57,957 nucleotides of DNA from Lachnospiraceae bacterium. GTDB lineage: Bacteria; Bacillota_A; Clostridia; Lachnospirales; Lachnospiraceae. The stretch spans positions 1 to 57,957 of the forward strand of contig JAFOYH010000113.1 in assembly GCA_017391465.1 (NCBI GenBank), read 5' to 3'. Shown here in pieces: positions 42,326 to 52,647 of this stretch (positions within the stretch are counted from its first letter, which is position 1; the number at the start of each line of letters is the position of its first letter). Both the position numbers and the translations under genes were made by a program. Below the pieces are notes generated by a model. That model was not told the origin of the DNA, made no database searches, and saw only the letters and a list, made by a program, of their open reading frames with translations.

Positions 42326-43477
42326 ATGGGAAAGAAAGTCATTCATCTTGGCACATTAATCCTGTCGATTTCATTATTATGGATGATAGGAATGTTTTCG
42401 GGAGAGAACGTCTTTTTAAATATAATGAGTCCGGTTGTATATGGAAGAAAGGATATGTTTTCAATGGCTGAATGGTCGGAACGGTTGTCTGATGGTTTGC
42501 TTTTTGTGGCTTCTCCGTTGTGGATGACACAAAAAGAACGGATAGCAGTTGTGAATCAAAACACATGCGAGCTTTATCCGACAGACCCTGTTTTGTCGGC
42601 TTTATATGAAGAAAATCAAATGCTTCCAAACGGAGAAAATTATGGTGAGGGGGATGCGGATGATGGACTGCAATCGGTCAGTGCACCTGTTGCCAGCAGA
42701 CAGGGAATTGTTTATACCGTCGATATGCTGAAAGATTATAATTATTTTGTAAATCAGTTTTATGCTGTAGACAGTTCGACCTATGCGGATGATCTTTTGG
42801 ATGCAGAAACATTCATCAATATGGATTTGACCATGGATATAACGGGAGATGAACCAAAAATTTTAATTTACCATACACATTCACAGGAAGCTTTTTTGGA
42901 TAGTCGGGCCGGAGTTTGGCAAGATACGGTTGTAGGTGTAGGCGATTATCTCAAATCGGAACTGGAAGGGCGCTATGGGATTAAGGTGCTGCATTTGACA
43001 GAATCCTTTGATGTCATTAACGGTGTGACAGACCGAAGTGCAGCCTATACATATGCAGAAGAACGTGTACGTCAGATTTTGGAAGAAAACCCATCGATTA
43101 AAGTGATTATCGATCTGCATCGGGATGGAGTTCCTGAGGATACACATTTGGTAACGTCAATTCAGGGAAAAGATACAGCTCAACTTATGTTGCTGAATGG
43201 ACTTTGCCGGACATCTGCCAATGGTCCCATAGACTATTTGCAAAATGACTATTTGACGGAAAATCTTGCATTTAGTTTTAAATTACAGGCAAAAGCGGCC
43301 GAATATTATCCGAATCTTATGCGTCGCATTTATCTGCGTTCATACCAATATAATCTTCATATGATGCCAAGAAGTATTCTTGTAGAATGTGGAGCACAGA
43401 CAAATACGGTAGAAGAAGCAAAAAATGCGATGCCATTGTTGGCAGATCTGCTTTATCTGGTTTTGTCTGGTAATTAG
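42326..43477 (+). CDS. spoIIP: Stage II sporulation protein P
   Basis: SpoIIP is a membrane-anchored cell-wall amidase and endopeptidase of the SpoIIDMP machine that drives engulfment of the forespore. An N-terminal helix lies at about 8-28, and the catalytic domain (about 170-380) has [14 protein letters not shown] with a zinc-binding His, [12 protein letters not shown], and the C-terminal [15 protein letters not shown] with the conserved Glu. Length 383 fits. GAGGGG is nine bases before the ATG. It follows gpr after 83 bases, as in most Clostridia. Confidence 0.93.
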   Translation: MGKKVIHLGTLILSISLLWMIGMFSGENVFLNIMSPVVYGRKDMFSMAEWSERLSDGLLFVASPLWMTQKERIAVVNQNTCELYPTDPVLSALYEENQMLPNGENYGEGDADDGLQSVSAPVASRQGIVYTVDMLKDYNYFVNQFYAVDSSTYADDLLDAETFINMDLTMDITGDEPKILIYHTHSQEAFLDSRAGVWQDTVVGVGDYLKSELEGRYGIKVLHLTESFDVINGVTDRSAAYTYAEERVRQILEENPSIKVIIDLHRDGVPEDTHLVTSIQGKDTAQLMLLNGLCRTSANGPIDYLQNDYLTENLAFSFKLQAKAAEYYPNLMRRIYLRSYQYNLHMMPRSILVECGAQTNTVEEAKNAMPLLADLLYLVLSGN

Positions 43478-43491
43478 ATGATAAAAAATAT

Positions 43492-43520
43492 ATGACAAAT
43501 AGAAATCTGCATGATATACT
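43492..43520 (+). promoter_or_regulatory. Promoter of lepA
   Basis: ATGACA (43492-43497), a 17-base spacer and TATACT (43515-43520). It coincides with an upstream in-frame ATG, ruling that codon out as the lepA start. Confidence 0.65.
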
Positions 43521-43581
43521 ATTCGGAAAGGGTGAACTATGCCCAAAAGCAAGTATAGAAGAGAATGGAGGCAGGACCAGG

Positions 43582-45393
43582 ATGGCAGCAGATCAGAGTA
43601 AGATTCGTAATTTTTGTATCATTGCCCATATTGACCACGGAAAATCCACCCTGGCAGACCGTATTATTGAGATGACGGGAACGTTGACAAGCCGTGAGAT
43701 GCAGGCGCAGGTTCTGGATAACATGGACTTGGAGCGTGAACGCGGAATTACGATTAAATCTCAGGCTGTGCGTATTGTTTATAAGGCACAGGACGGTAAC
43801 GAATATATTTTTAACTTAATCGATACACCAGGACATGTGGATTTTAACTATGAAGTTTCACGAAGTCTGGCAGCTTGCGACGGTGCGATTTTAGTTGTTG
43901 ATGCAGCACAGGGGATTGAGGCTCAGACATTGGCCAATGTCTATCTGGCGTTGGATCATAATCTGGATGTTATGCCGGTTATTAATAAGATCGACCTTCC
44001 GAGTGCCGATCCGGAACGTGTTATTAATGAAATTGAAGATGTGATTGGCATTGAAGCGGAGGATGCACCTCAGATTTCAGCGAAGAATGGTATTAATATT
44101 GAAGCTGTTCTTGAACAGGTTATTGAAAAAATTCCTGCACCGGACGGAGATCCGGATGCACCATTGAAAGCACTGATCTTTGACTCGATTTATGATCCGT
44201 ACAAAGGTGTTATTGTATTTTTCCGTGTGAAAGAAGGAACGATTCGTAAAGGTACACATGTGCGTATGATGGCAACAGGTGCTGATTTTGAAACGGTTGA
44301 AGTTGGTTATTTTGGTGCGGGTCAGTTTATTCCGTGTGATGAATTGTCTGCAGGCATGGTTGGTTATATGACCGCCAGCATTAAAAATTTAAAAGATACA
44401 CGTGTGGGTGATACTATCACAGATGTAGATAATCCTTGTGATGAAGCACTCCCAGGTTATAAAAAAGTGAATCCGATGGTTTATTGCGGTATGTATCCAG
44501 CCGATGGTGCAAAATATCCGGACCTTCGGGATGCTTTGGAAAAACTTCAGCTCAATGATGCATCCTTGCAGTTTGAAGCAGAAACATCTGTGGCGTTAGG
44601 CTTTGGCTTCCGTTGTGGATTCCTTGGGCTTTTGCATCTGGAGATTATTCAGGAACGTTTGGAACGTGAGTATAATCTGGATCTTGTAACAACAGCACCT
44701 TCAGTTATCTATAAAGTACACAAGACGAATGGCGAGATGATCGATTTGACAAATCCGACAAATCTTCCGGATCCTTCGGAGATTGAATATATGGAAGAAC
44801 CGATTGTATCTGCTGAGATTATGGTGACAACCGAATATATCGGTAAGATCATGGAATTGTGTCAGGAACGTCGAGGTGTCTATCTTGGTATGGAATATAT
44901 GGAATCAACGCGTGCACTTTTAAAATATGAGCTTCCATTGAATGAAATCATTTATGACTTCTTTGATGCGTTAAAATCCTGTTCAAGAGGTTATGCATCC
45001 TTTGATTATGAAATGAAAGGTTATGAACAGTCGGATCTTTGCAAACTGGATATTCTCATTAACCGTGAAGAGGTGGATGCTCTTTCGTTTATTGTGCATA
45101 GTGCATCCGCATATGAACGTGGTCGAAGAATGTGTGAACGTTTGAAAGAAGAAATTCCAAGACACTTGTTTGAAATCCCGATTCAGGCAGCGATTGGAAG
45201 TAAGATCATTGCCAGAGAGACTGTAAAAGCCATGCGTAAAGATGTATTGGCAAAATGTTACGGGGGTGATATTTCGCGTAAACGTAAGCTTCTTGAAAAA
45301 CAGAAAGAAGGTAAAAAGCGTATGCGTCAGGTGGGAAATGTCGAAGTTCCTCAGAAAGCGTTTATGGCTGTTTTGAAATTGGATGAAAAATAA
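43582..45393 (+). CDS. lepA: Elongation factor 4 (back-translocating GTPase)
   Basis: LepA is a ribosome-associated GTPase proposed to back-translocate stalled ribosomes or to help 30S assembly. The G motifs are complete: [14 protein letters not shown] (about 13-26), [16 protein letters not shown] (about 81-88) and NKIDLP (about 135-140). The unique C-terminal domain ends with [21 protein letters not shown]. The ATG at 43582 follows GGAGG and yields 603 residues, exactly the family size. It lies between spoIIP and a MaoC-type gene and ends in a terminator. Confidence 0.97.
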   Translation: MAADQSKIRNFCIIAHIDHGKSTLADRIIEMTGTLTSREMQAQVLDNMDLERERGITIKSQAVRIVYKAQDGNEYIFNLIDTPGHVDFNYEVSRSLAACDGAILVVDAAQGIEAQTLANVYLALDHNLDVMPVINKIDLPSADPERVINEIEDVIGIEAEDAPQISAKNGINIEAVLEQVIEKIPAPDGDPDAPLKALIFDSIYDPYKGVIVFFRVKEGTIRKGTHVRMMATGADFETVEVGYFGAGQFIPCDELSAGMVGYMTASIKNLKDTRVGDTITDVDNPCDEALPGYKKVNPMVYCGMYPADGAKYPDLRDALEKLQLNDASLQFEAETSVALGFGFRCGFLGLLHLEIIQERLEREYNLDLVTTAPSVIYKVHKTNGEMIDLTNPTNLPDPSEIEYMEEPIVSAEIMVTTEYIGKIMELCQERRGVYLGMEYMESTRALLKYELPLNEIIYDFFDALKSCSRGYASFDYEMKGYEQSDLCKLDILINREEVDALSFIVHSASAYERGRRMCERLKEEIPRHLFEIPIQAAIGSKIIARETVKAMRKDVLAKCYGGDISRKRKLLEKQKEGKKRMRQVGNVEVPQKAFMAVLKLDEK

Positions 45394-45402
45394 GAATACA
45401 AG

Positions 45403-45442
45403 AGATGTGTATACGAAAAATTTGCATACACATCTTTTTTTT
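45403..45442 (+). terminator. Terminator of lepA
   Basis: Stem AGATGTGTAT (45403-45412) with ATACACATCT (45426-45435) and a run of seven or more Ts. Confidence 0.92.
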
Positions 45443-45474
45443 ATATGTAATTTGATGTATTTTTTTGAAATATA

Positions 45475-45483
45475 TGGTACAAT
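45475..45483 (+). promoter_or_regulatory. Extended -10 promoter of the MaoC-type gene
   Basis: TGGTACAAT at 45475-45483 is an extended -10 element (TGn then TACAAT). No good -35 is seen. Confidence 0.5.
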
Positions 45484-45548
45484 AGAAGCATCAAAAACGT
45501 GAAATAAGAGTTCAGGTAGAATCCTGAAGAAGAAAGGACGATGCGACT

Positions 45549-46433
45549 ATGGCAAAAGTAAATTTGGAAGAAGTATTAGTTGGCAAAAAGATGGAACCAC
45601 GTTATCTCGAATATAACTGGAGAGATATTGCACTTTATAATTTAGCGATCGGTGCTAAAAAAGAAGATATTCATTATACCTATGAAAAATATCTTAAAGC
45701 TGTTCCAACTTATGGTGTGATTCCTTACTGGGGCACAGTCAATGTAAAACCATATCAGTGGATGCCGCTTCCGGCTTCTATGTTGGCAGATGAAATCATC
45801 AAACCTACGATTGCTTTTTTAAATATGGATCATGAAATTATCTGGCATAGACCAATTGATCCAATCAAAGGTACATTCCAGTGGCAGGATCAGATTACAG
45901 ATGTTTATGACAGAGGCGAAGGCAAGGGCGCTGTTGTAAAAACAAAAGTGGATGTGCGTGATGAAGCGGGTAATCTTGTATGTACAAACTATTCCACAAC
46001 ATTCTTCCATGAAGCGGGTGGCTTCGGTGGCAAACCAATGCCAAAGAATCCTATTGAAATTCCAGATAGAGAACCGGACTTTGTTGTTGAAGATTATATT
46101 TCTCCAGTTCAGAACTTACTCTATCGTTTGACTGGCGATACCAATCTTATCCATGTAGATCCGGACTATGCGAAAGAATATAAATTTGATCAGCCAATTA
46201 TTCAGGGATTGTGTTCTTTTGGTTTCTCCTGTCGTATGGCAATCGATGTTTTGATGCCGGGTGAACCAGAAAGAATTAAACGTATGGCAGCTCAGATGCG
46301 CAATGTTCTCCTTCCGGACACACCAGTTGCGCTTCATATCTGGAAAGAAACAGACGGTAAGGCTTTATTCCGTTTTATGGATACAAAGAACAATCGTCCT
46401 GTTCTTGACCGTGGTATTATTGAATGGGCATAA
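45549..46433 (+). CDS. MaoC-like double hot-dog hydratase
   Basis: A 294-residue protein with two hot-dog halves, like the hydratase-2 domain of peroxisomal multifunctional enzymes. The C-terminal half carries the hydratase-2 motif YRLTGDTNLIHVDPDYAKE (about 189-207) with the catalytic Asp and His, then GLCSFGFSCRMAI. The N-terminal half has the altered, substrate-holding hot dog. Expected reaction is addition of water to a trans-2-enoyl-CoA giving the (R)-3-hydroxyacyl-CoA. It has a strong site and its own promoter. It interrupts the usual lepA-hemW order, and nothing nearby supplies a pathway. Confidence 0.82.
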   Translation: MAKVNLEEVLVGKKMEPRYLEYNWRDIALYNLAIGAKKEDIHYTYEKYLKAVPTYGVIPYWGTVNVKPYQWMPLPASMLADEIIKPTIAFLNMDHEIIWHRPIDPIKGTFQWQDQITDVYDRGEGKGAVVKTKVDVRDEAGNLVCTNYSTTFFHEAGGFGGKPMPKNPIEIPDREPDFVVEDYISPVQNLLYRLTGDTNLIHVDPDYAKEYKFDQPIIQGLCSFGFSCRMAIDVLMPGEPERIKRMAAQMRNVLLPDTPVALHIWKETDGKALFRFMDTKNNRPVLDRGIIEWA

Positions 46434-46451
46434 TGAATGAAATATTTTATG

Positions 46452-46471
46452 GCCGGTGCGTAAGCACCGGC
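46452..46471 (+). terminator. Hairpin between the MaoC-type gene and hemW
   Basis: A perfect 8-bp GC-rich stem GCCGGTGC / GCACCGGC with a GTAA loop. The following TGTTTGTTTGG is a weak T tract, so termination is probably partial. The hemW ribosome binding site begins nine bases on. Confidence 0.5.
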
Positions 46472-46494
46472 TGTTTGTTTGGAGGTAACAGGGT

Positions 46495-47685
46495 ATGCAT
46501 CGAAAACCATTGGAATTGTATATTCACATTCCTTTTTGTATAAAAAAATGTCGGTATTGTGATTTTTTGTCGTTTGGTATTGAAGATGACTGCCTGGAAA
46601 ATTCTAAGTGTTGTCCGAGTCGGAATCAGCCGGTACCCGATGCATATGTCGATGCGTTATGTCGTGAGATCGAATGGTATGGTCAGAAGAAAGAATATAA
46701 ACAGCGTCCGGTCGTATCTGTTTTTTTTGGTGGAGGTACACCAAGTTTGATGACGGAAAATCAACTTTTACGCGTCATGTCTGTGTTCAGAGAATGGTTT
46801 GATATTCAGAGCGATGCAGAAGTTTCTTTAGAGGCAAATCCTGGGACAGTAACATTAGAAAAATTACAGAAGTTTAAGGCTTGTGGAATCAATCGTTTAA
46901 GTATTGGGCTTCAATCAACAGAAGGTGACGAATTAGCTGTTCTTGGGCGTATTCATGACTATGATACCTTTTTGAAAAGTTATCAGTGGGCAAGGGAAGC
47001 TGGATATACAAATATCAATGTGGATTTAATGATGGCACTTCCGAATCAGACAGAGACGTCTTACAAAAAGACATTAGAGCAGGTACTTCGCCTGAAACCG
47101 GAACACATTTCAGCGTACAGTCTGATCATAGAATCGGGTACACCTTTTGAAACAATGGAAGAAAAAGGTGAGCTTCATCTTCCGGATGAAGATGCGGAAA
47201 GGCGAATGTATGATTTGACCCGGGAACTTTTGGATAAAGAAGGATACAAACGATATGAAATTTCAAATTATGCCAGAGAAGGGTATGAGTGTCGGCACAA
47301 TATTGGTTATTGGAATAGAACGGATTATTTAGGACTTGGTCTTGGGGCTTCCAGCCTGATCGGTGATTTTCGGTTTTCGAATACGGTGAATCTTGAACGG
47401 TATCTGGCTGGAAATATGGACTCGGATACATGGTATGAAACTTATGAAAAATTGAGTGTTCAAAGTAAAATGGAAGAATTTATGTTTTTGGGATTACGTA
47501 TGACACAGGGAATTTCAGAGGAGATATTTAAAACACAGTTTGGTGTCTCCGTGATGTCAGTATATGAAAATGTGATTAAAAAGCATGTAATGAATAACCT
47601 GATAAAATGCGTAAATGGTCGAATTTACCTAACAAAGATGGGTTTAGACGTGGCAAATACGGTAATGTCTGATTTTTTATTGTAA
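46495..47685 (+). CDS. hemW: Heme chaperone HemW (radical SAM)
   Basis: A 396-residue radical SAM protein related to coproporphyrinogen dehydrogenase. Start ELYIHIPFCIKKCRYCDFLSF (in pieces, about 7-27) holds CxxxCxxC, and FFGGGTPSLM, EANPGTV and RLSIGLQS follow as in HemN/HemW. The fourth Cys of the loop (CRYCDF rather than CxYCxFxC) agrees with HemW, which binds heme and passes it to proteins, rather than with HemN. It stands in the conserved lepA-hemW-hrcA neighbourhood. A GGAGG site precedes the ATG. Confidence 0.9.
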   Translation: MHRKPLELYIHIPFCIKKCRYCDFLSFGIEDDCLENSKCCPSRNQPVPDAYVDALCREIEWYGQKKEYKQRPVVSVFFGGGTPSLMTENQLLRVMSVFREWFDIQSDAEVSLEANPGTVTLEKLQKFKACGINRLSIGLQSTEGDELAVLGRIHDYDTFLKSYQWAREAGYTNINVDLMMALPNQTETSYKKTLEQVLRLKPEHISAYSLIIESGTPFETMEEKGELHLPDEDAERRMYDLTRELLDKEGYKRYEISNYAREGYECRHNIGYWNRTDYLGLGLGASSLIGDFRFSNTVNLERYLAGNMDSDTWYETYEKLSVQSKMEEFMFLGLRMTQGISEEIFKTQFGVSVMSVYENVIKKHVMNNLIKCVNGRIYLTKMGLDVANTVMSDFLL

Positions 47686-47722
47686 AATATAGACAAAGTT
47701 GCCATTTCACCGCAAAAAAGCA

Positions 47723-47751
47723 TTGACACAACAATGTAGAAAAAATATAAT
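47723..47751 (+). promoter_or_regulatory. Consensus promoter of the opp operon
   Basis: TTGACA (47723-47728), exactly 17 bases, TATAAT (47746-47751): a perfect sigma-A consensus, expected to be very strong unless repressed. Confidence 0.9.
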
Positions 47752-47895
47752 GTTTTTAAGGTTTTATTTGGTAAATTTTCACAATTTAAGCTATTAAAGT
47801 CTTAAATAATTAACGTTTTAAGGTTTGAACAGTGAAAAAATATCCGAATTTCGCCGAAAGAATTTATAAAAAATTCACAAAAAGGAGAGAAACTT
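47752..47895 (+). promoter_or_regulatory. Long opp leader with a CodY-like box
   Basis: About 137 untranslated bases. AATTTTCACAATTTA at 47774-47788 matches the CodY consensus at 11 of 15 positions and lies shortly after the predicted start point, a position suited to repression. TTTTAAGGTTT occurs twice, at 47754-47764 and 47816-47826. A short palindrome TTTCGCCGAAA lies near 47850. No recognised riboswitch is seen. Confidence 0.4.
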
Positions 47896-49530
47896 ATGAA
47901 AAAGAGATTTTTAAGCCTTCTTCTTGCATCCGCTATGGTTATGGCTTGCCTTACAGCATGCGGCGGCTCCAAAAAAGAAGAAACAAAAGCAGATGCAACT
48001 GAGACAACAGCAGTTGCAGAAGATGATGTAGCAGAAGCTAAGATCCTTCGTGTGGCATCTGAAGATCCTCAGGTTCCATTGGATATGCATTTGTACACAT
48101 ACTCTATCATCATGAAAGTGACTGATAACGTATACGAATCCTTACTTCTCACAAATCCTCAGGGAGAACTTGAGCCTGTATTATTAACACAGATGCCAAC
48201 GCTTTCTGAAGACAAACTCACATACTCCTTCGAACTTAAAGAAGGCGTTAAATTCCACAATGGAGCAATCTTAACATCGAACGACGTTAAATACTCCCTT
48301 GAAAGAATGGTAGAAAAAGTAGCTATGGGCAGCATTCTCAGCACAATCGCCGGTTACGATGAATTTGCAGCAGGCGAAGCTGAAGAAATCACAGGTATCA
48401 CAATCATTGATGATACTCATTTCGAAATTACTTTAAGCGAAGTTTACACACCATTATTAGCAGCTCTTTCCACACCTTATACAGCAATCTATCCAGCAGA
48501 AGCTTGTGAGGCAGCTGGCGATAACTGGGGTATGACAGAACTCTATGGTACTGGCCCATTCAAGATGGTTAGCTACCAGACAGGCGTTGGTGTAGAACTT
48601 GTTAAAAACGAAGAATACCACGGCGGCGAAGTTAAACTTGATGGTATTAAATACACATTCATCGATGAACCTATCACAGGTATCAACGCATACAAAGCTG
48701 GCGATATCGATGTAGTTTACATGGAATCCACATTATACCCAACATTTGCTGAAGACGCTGAAGTTAAAGATGAAATGTACAGCTTTAGCCCGGTTGGCGG
48801 TTACTACCTTGGTATTAACTCTAGCGTAATTACAGAAAAAGAAGTTCGTCAGGCACTTAACTATGCTATGGACCGTAAAGCTCTTTGTGAAGGTCCATTA
48901 TTCGGCACGGCAGTTCCTAACTCTAACTTCCTTCAGACTGGTTTGATTGGTGCTAATCCAGATGCAGAACAGTTTGAATATAACCCGGAAAAAGCGAAAG
49001 AACTTCTTGCAGAAGCAGGGTACACAGAAGCTGATTCTGAAGGTTATGTATATGAATTTGAACTTGCAGTTAATACAAAATATGCTGCAGGTATCAACAT
49101 TGCAACAGCTCTTCAGGCACAGATGAAAGAAGCTGGCATCAAAGTTAATGTTAACCAGGTAGATAGTGCTGCATGGTCTGACATGAAAGCCAGCGGTTCT
49201 ATTGAAGTTGGTCTTTCCAGCTGGTATGTAGATTACAACGATCCAGACTCCATGTTATACCCAGTAAGCGATGGCCGTGTAGATTCGAACTCCATCTTCT
49301 GGCATAACGATGAATTCAAATCTCTCATGGAACAGGGCGTTCAGATTGAAGACGTTGCTGAAAGACAGGAAATCTATGCTCGCGCAGATGAAATCCTTAC
49401 TCATGAAGAATTTGGTGTAGCTATGCTTTACAACGAAACAATGTTCTACTTAAAGAAACCTTATGTTGAAAACTTCGAAGTAACATTTACATACCGTACA
49501 ATGTTCAAAGATGCTGATATCGTAAAATAA
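47896..49530 (+). CDS. oppA: Peptide ABC transporter substrate-binding lipoprotein
   Basis: A 544-residue family 5 solute-binding protein. The signal peptide ends with CLTACGG, a good lipobox (Cys near 22), followed by a low-complexity Glu/Ala/Thr linker, then the binding fold with YSFELKEGVKFHNG (about 113-126), DVKYSLERM, and the C-terminal YNETMFYLKKPYVENF. It captures oligo- or dipeptides outside the membrane and hands them to the permeases encoded just after. Codon choice is noticeably more biased than in neighbouring genes, fitting high expression from the consensus promoter. Opp versus Dpp specificity cannot be read. Confidence 0.92.
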   Translation: MKKRFLSLLLASAMVMACLTACGGSKKEETKADATETTAVAEDDVAEAKILRVASEDPQVPLDMHLYTYSIIMKVTDNVYESLLLTNPQGELEPVLLTQMPTLSEDKLTYSFELKEGVKFHNGAILTSNDVKYSLERMVEKVAMGSILSTIAGYDEFAAGEAEEITGITIIDDTHFEITLSEVYTPLLAALSTPYTAIYPAEACEAAGDNWGMTELYGTGPFKMVSYQTGVGVELVKNEEYHGGEVKLDGIKYTFIDEPITGINAYKAGDIDVVYMESTLYPTFAEDAEVKDEMYSFSPVGGYYLGINSSVITEKEVRQALNYAMDRKALCEGPLFGTAVPNSNFLQTGLIGANPDAEQFEYNPEKAKELLAEAGYTEADSEGYVYEFELAVNTKYAAGINIATALQAQMKEAGIKVNVNQVDSAAWSDMKASGSIEVGLSSWYVDYNDPDSMLYPVSDGRVDSNSIFWHNDEFKSLMEQGVQIEDVAERQEIYARADEILTHEEFGVAMLYNETMFYLKKPYVENFEVTFTYRTMFKDADIVK

Positions 49531-49567
49531 TACGATCCATTCAATAGAATAATTAAGTAGTATAATG

Positions 49568-49610
49568 GCTATGGCGGCATCTTAGGGTGACCGCCGTAGC
49601 TTTAATCTTT
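49568..49610 (+). terminator. Hairpin between oppA and oppB
   Basis: Stem GCTATGGCGG (49568-49577) with CCGCCGTAGC (49591-49600, one G-U pair), then TTTAATCTTT. Probably partial termination or 3' protection, giving more binding protein than permease. The rest of the 261-base gap is AT-rich, with AAATCGAG occurring twice and no gene seen. Confidence 0.65.
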
Positions 49611-49791
49611 GTACTTTACTGAGTTACAATAAAAAATTCTTTTGGCGAAAAAAATCGAGGTTTTATTTGAAAATCGAGTTTGATTTTATGATTTATTGAG
49701 GTTGAATATATCAGATAAATTAATACATAAAAATTTGTTGAAATCCACTGGATGTGGATATAACGGTGAAGATTAAAAAGGAGGGAGTTCC

Positions 49792-50724
49792 TTGTTATCA
49801 TACACATTAAAACGACTGGGACAGACAGTTCTGGTTTTGTTTGGAATTACATTAATTACTTTTATTTTGTTAAATGTCGTGCCTGGAGATCCTGTTGCGA
49901 TGATGCTCGATAAACGTGCGACTCCGGAAGCAATTGCAAAAGTACGTGCAGAGATGGGGCTGGATGCACCATTACATGAACAGTATATCAATTTTGTTAA
50001 AGGTGCTGTGAAACTTGACTTCGGTAAATCCTACTTTACAAAAGAAGTTGTTACAGATGCTCTTGTACGATGCTTTAAAGTGACTGTGCGTTTGGCATTG
50101 ATGTCTTTTGTATTTGCTCTGCTTATCGGAGTTACATGCGGTATGATCGCCGCGGTCAAGCGAGGGACGGCCATAGACTCGGCATTGATGACGGTAGCCA
50201 TGTTTGGTGTATCGGCACCATCATTCTGGGTGGCTATTATCCTGCAGATTGTCATTGGGCTGAAACTCGGATGGCTGCCAATTTATGGTTTTGATGGACC
50301 GATGCATTATATCCTGCCAAGTATCGCCCTTGGTACACGTTATGCCGGCAGTATTGCCCGTATTACACGTACCAGTATGCTGGATGTTATTAAGCAGGAT
50401 TATATTCGTACAGCTCGTTCCAAAGGTGTTAAAGAATCTTTGGTCATTATGAAACATGCGTTGAAGAATGCGATGATTCCAATCGTTACATTGGTTGGTA
50501 CAGAATTGGGTTACATGTTAACAGGTTCTATGATTATTGAAAAAGTATTCTCCATTCCTGGCATTGGTAAGCTGGCAGTAGATGCGATGATGAATCGAGA
50601 TCTTCCATTGTTACAGGGGACTGTAATGTATATTGCAACGGTATTCGTTGTTGTAAACCTTGTGGTTGACCTTTCTTATGCCCTTATTGATCCAAGAATT
50701 CGATTCGGGAAAGGAGGAAACTAG
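49792..50724 (+). CDS. oppB: Peptide ABC transporter permease (OppB/DppB type)
   Basis: A 310-residue inner-membrane permease of six helices. The N terminus LSYTLKRLGQTVLVLFGITLITFILLN (in pieces) is the DppB/OppB signature, and the EAA loop is near residue 205 (YIRTARSKGVKESLVIMKHALKNA). It starts with TTG preceded by AAGGAGGG at seven bases. oppC begins five bases after its stop. It forms the channel with OppC. Confidence 0.93.
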   Translation: MLSYTLKRLGQTVLVLFGITLITFILLNVVPGDPVAMMLDKRATPEAIAKVRAEMGLDAPLHEQYINFVKGAVKLDFGKSYFTKEVVTDALVRCFKVTVRLALMSFVFALLIGVTCGMIAAVKRGTAIDSALMTVAMFGVSAPSFWVAIILQIVIGLKLGWLPIYGFDGPMHYILPSIALGTRYAGSIARITRTSMLDVIKQDYIRTARSKGVKESLVIMKHALKNAMIPIVTLVGTELGYMLTGSMIIEKVFSIPGIGKLAVDAMMNRDLPLLQGTVMYIATVFVVVNLVVDLSYALIDPRIRFGKGGN

Positions 50725-50729
50725 GCGTT

Positions 50730-51647
50730 ATGTTTAGCAGTAAACAGAAAAAGTTTGAACAGGCTGTCTTAAATGGTGAATATGACATCACCGATATGGA
50801 CTATTCCAGTTATTACAAAGACAGTTTTAAGCGTTTAAAAAAGAATAAAATGGCAATGTTCTGTGCGTTTGTTGTAATTGCTTTGATTTTGATTGCCATT
50901 TTTGCTCCATTTATTGCACCATATGATCCATATCAACAGGATTACATGGCTGTTCTTCAGGAGCCAAATGCGCAGCATCTTTTAGGAACAGATGAATATG
51001 GCCGTGATATTTTATCCCGTATCATTTATGGAACACGAGTATCTTTAAGCGTAGGCATTGTTGCGCAGGTTATTGCAACATTTATTGGTGTTACTTTAGG
51101 TGCGCTGGCAGCATACTATGGTGGATGGATCGATGCAGCAATTTCACGTGTCATGGAAATCTTTGCGGCGTTCCCAGATCTTATTTTTGCTATGGGTATC
51201 ATGTTCGTTATCGGACCGGGTATGACGAATATTTTCCTTGCTCTCGGTCTTTTGACATGGGTTCGTACAGCACGTATGATTCGTGGGTCCATTTTACAGT
51301 TGAAAGAAAAGGAATACATCGAAGCGGCAAAAGCTTCCGGTGCAACACCTTTCTATATTATTACAAAGCATTTGATTCCAAACTGTATTTCTACAGTCAT
51401 CGTTCTTGTAACACTTGGTATTCCAAATGCAATCATGTATGAAGCTTCCTTAAGCTTCCTTGGTATGGGTATTGTTCCTCCGACAGCAAGTTGGGGATCG
51501 ATGATCAGTTTTGCCCAGTCCTTTATTACTTACAGACCAACATACAGTATCTTTCCGGGTATTGCGATCATGATCACAGTTATTGCCTTCAATATTTTTG
51601 GAGATGGTCTTCGTGATGCGCTTGACCCTAAGATGAAGAATCAGTAA
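50730..51647 (+). CDS. oppC: Peptide ABC transporter permease (OppC/DppC type)
   Basis: A 305-residue partner permease. An N-terminal cytosolic stretch (about 1-45) precedes helix 1, then the OppC hallmark HLLGTDEYGRDILSRIIYG (about 87-105) and the EAA loop EYIEAAKASGATPFYII (about 196-212). It lies five bases after oppB and 13 before oppD, in one operon. Confidence 0.93.
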   Translation: MFSSKQKKFEQAVLNGEYDITDMDYSSYYKDSFKRLKKNKMAMFCAFVVIALILIAIFAPFIAPYDPYQQDYMAVLQEPNAQHLLGTDEYGRDILSRIIYGTRVSLSVGIVAQVIATFIGVTLGALAAYYGGWIDAAISRVMEIFAAFPDLIFAMGIMFVIGPGMTNIFLALGLLTWVRTARMIRGSILQLKEKEYIEAAKASGATPFYIITKHLIPNCISTVIVLVTLGIPNAIMYEASLSFLGMGIVPPTASWGSMISFAQSFITYRPTYSIFPGIAIMITVIAFNIFGDGLRDALDPKMKNQ

Positions 51648-51660
51648 GGGAGGAAAGATC

Positions 51661-52647
51661 ATGTCGGATAAATTACTTGAAGTTAAAAATTTAAGAACTT
51701 ATTTTCATACAGATGATGGTGTTGTTAAGTCTGTTGATGATGTGTCATTTGAAGTTAAACGTGGAAAAACACTGGGTGTTGTAGGTGAATCCGGTTGTGG
51801 CAAAAGTATTACATCTCTTTCCATTATGCAGCTGGTTGAAATTCCGCCTGGAAAGATTGAAAGTGGAGAGATTCTTTATGAAGGCGAAGATCTTCTTAAA
51901 AAATCGAAAGATGAAATGCGTAAGATCCGTGGTGGAGAAATTGCAATGATCTTCCAGGAGCCAATGACTTCTTTGAATCCTGTATTTACAGTGGGTCAGC
52001 AGATTATGGAGGCATTGACACTTCACACAGATCTGGATAAGGCAGCTGCAAAAGAACGTGCCATTGAAATGTTAAAACTCGTTAAGATTCCATTGCCTGA
52101 AAAACGTTTCAATGAATATCCACATCAGCTGTCCGGCGGCATGCGTCAGCGTGTTATGATTGCGATGGCATTGTCCTGTAATCCAAAGCTTTTGATCTGT
52201 GATGAACCAACAACAGCACTTGATGTTACAATTCAGGCTCAGATCCTTGACCTGATTAATGAATTGAAAGAAAAACTTGGTACATCCATTATGATGATCA
52301 CACATGATCTTGGTGTTATTGCAGAAGTAGCAGATGATGTCATGGTTATGTATGCCGGTAAGATTGTTGAATATGGTGATGCAGATGCAATTTTTGAACA
52401 TCCGAAACATCCATATACACACGGACTTATGGGATGCATTCCAAAACTCACCGATGAAGATCATGCACGTTTAAGTGTCATTGAAGGTATGGTTCCAAGT
52501 TTTGATGATATGCCAAAAGGCTGTGCATTCTGCCCTCGCTGTACAGAAGCAAAAGCAATCTGTCGTGAGAGAATGCCGGAACTTGTTGATGTAGACGGAC
52601 AGAAAGTTCGCTGCTTCAAATATACAAGTGAATGGGAGGAAGCTTAA
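51661..52647 (+). CDS. oppD: Peptide ABC transporter ATPase (OppD/DppD type)
   Basis: A 328-residue ATPase. Walker [12 protein letters not shown] (about 40-50), the signature LSGGMRQRV (about 156-164), Walker [13 protein letters not shown] (about 177-188) and the switch His in MMITHDLG are present. The C-terminal extension with [14 protein letters not shown] holds the cysteine cluster typical of the oligopeptide subfamily, which can bind an iron-sulfur centre. The stop is immediately followed by the oppF start. Confidence 0.94.
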   Translation: MSDKLLEVKNLRTYFHTDDGVVKSVDDVSFEVKRGKTLGVVGESGCGKSITSLSIMQLVEIPPGKIESGEILYEGEDLLKKSKDEMRKIRGGEIAMIFQEPMTSLNPVFTVGQQIMEALTLHTDLDKAAAKERAIEMLKLVKIPLPEKRFNEYPHQLSGGMRQRVMIAMALSCNPKLLICDEPTTALDVTIQAQILDLINELKEKLGTSIMMITHDLGVIAEVADDVMVMYAGKIVEYGDADAIFEHPKHPYTHGLMGCIPKLTDEDHARLSVIEGMVPSFDDMPKGCAFCPRCTEAKAICRERMPELVDVDGQKVRCFKYTSEWEEA

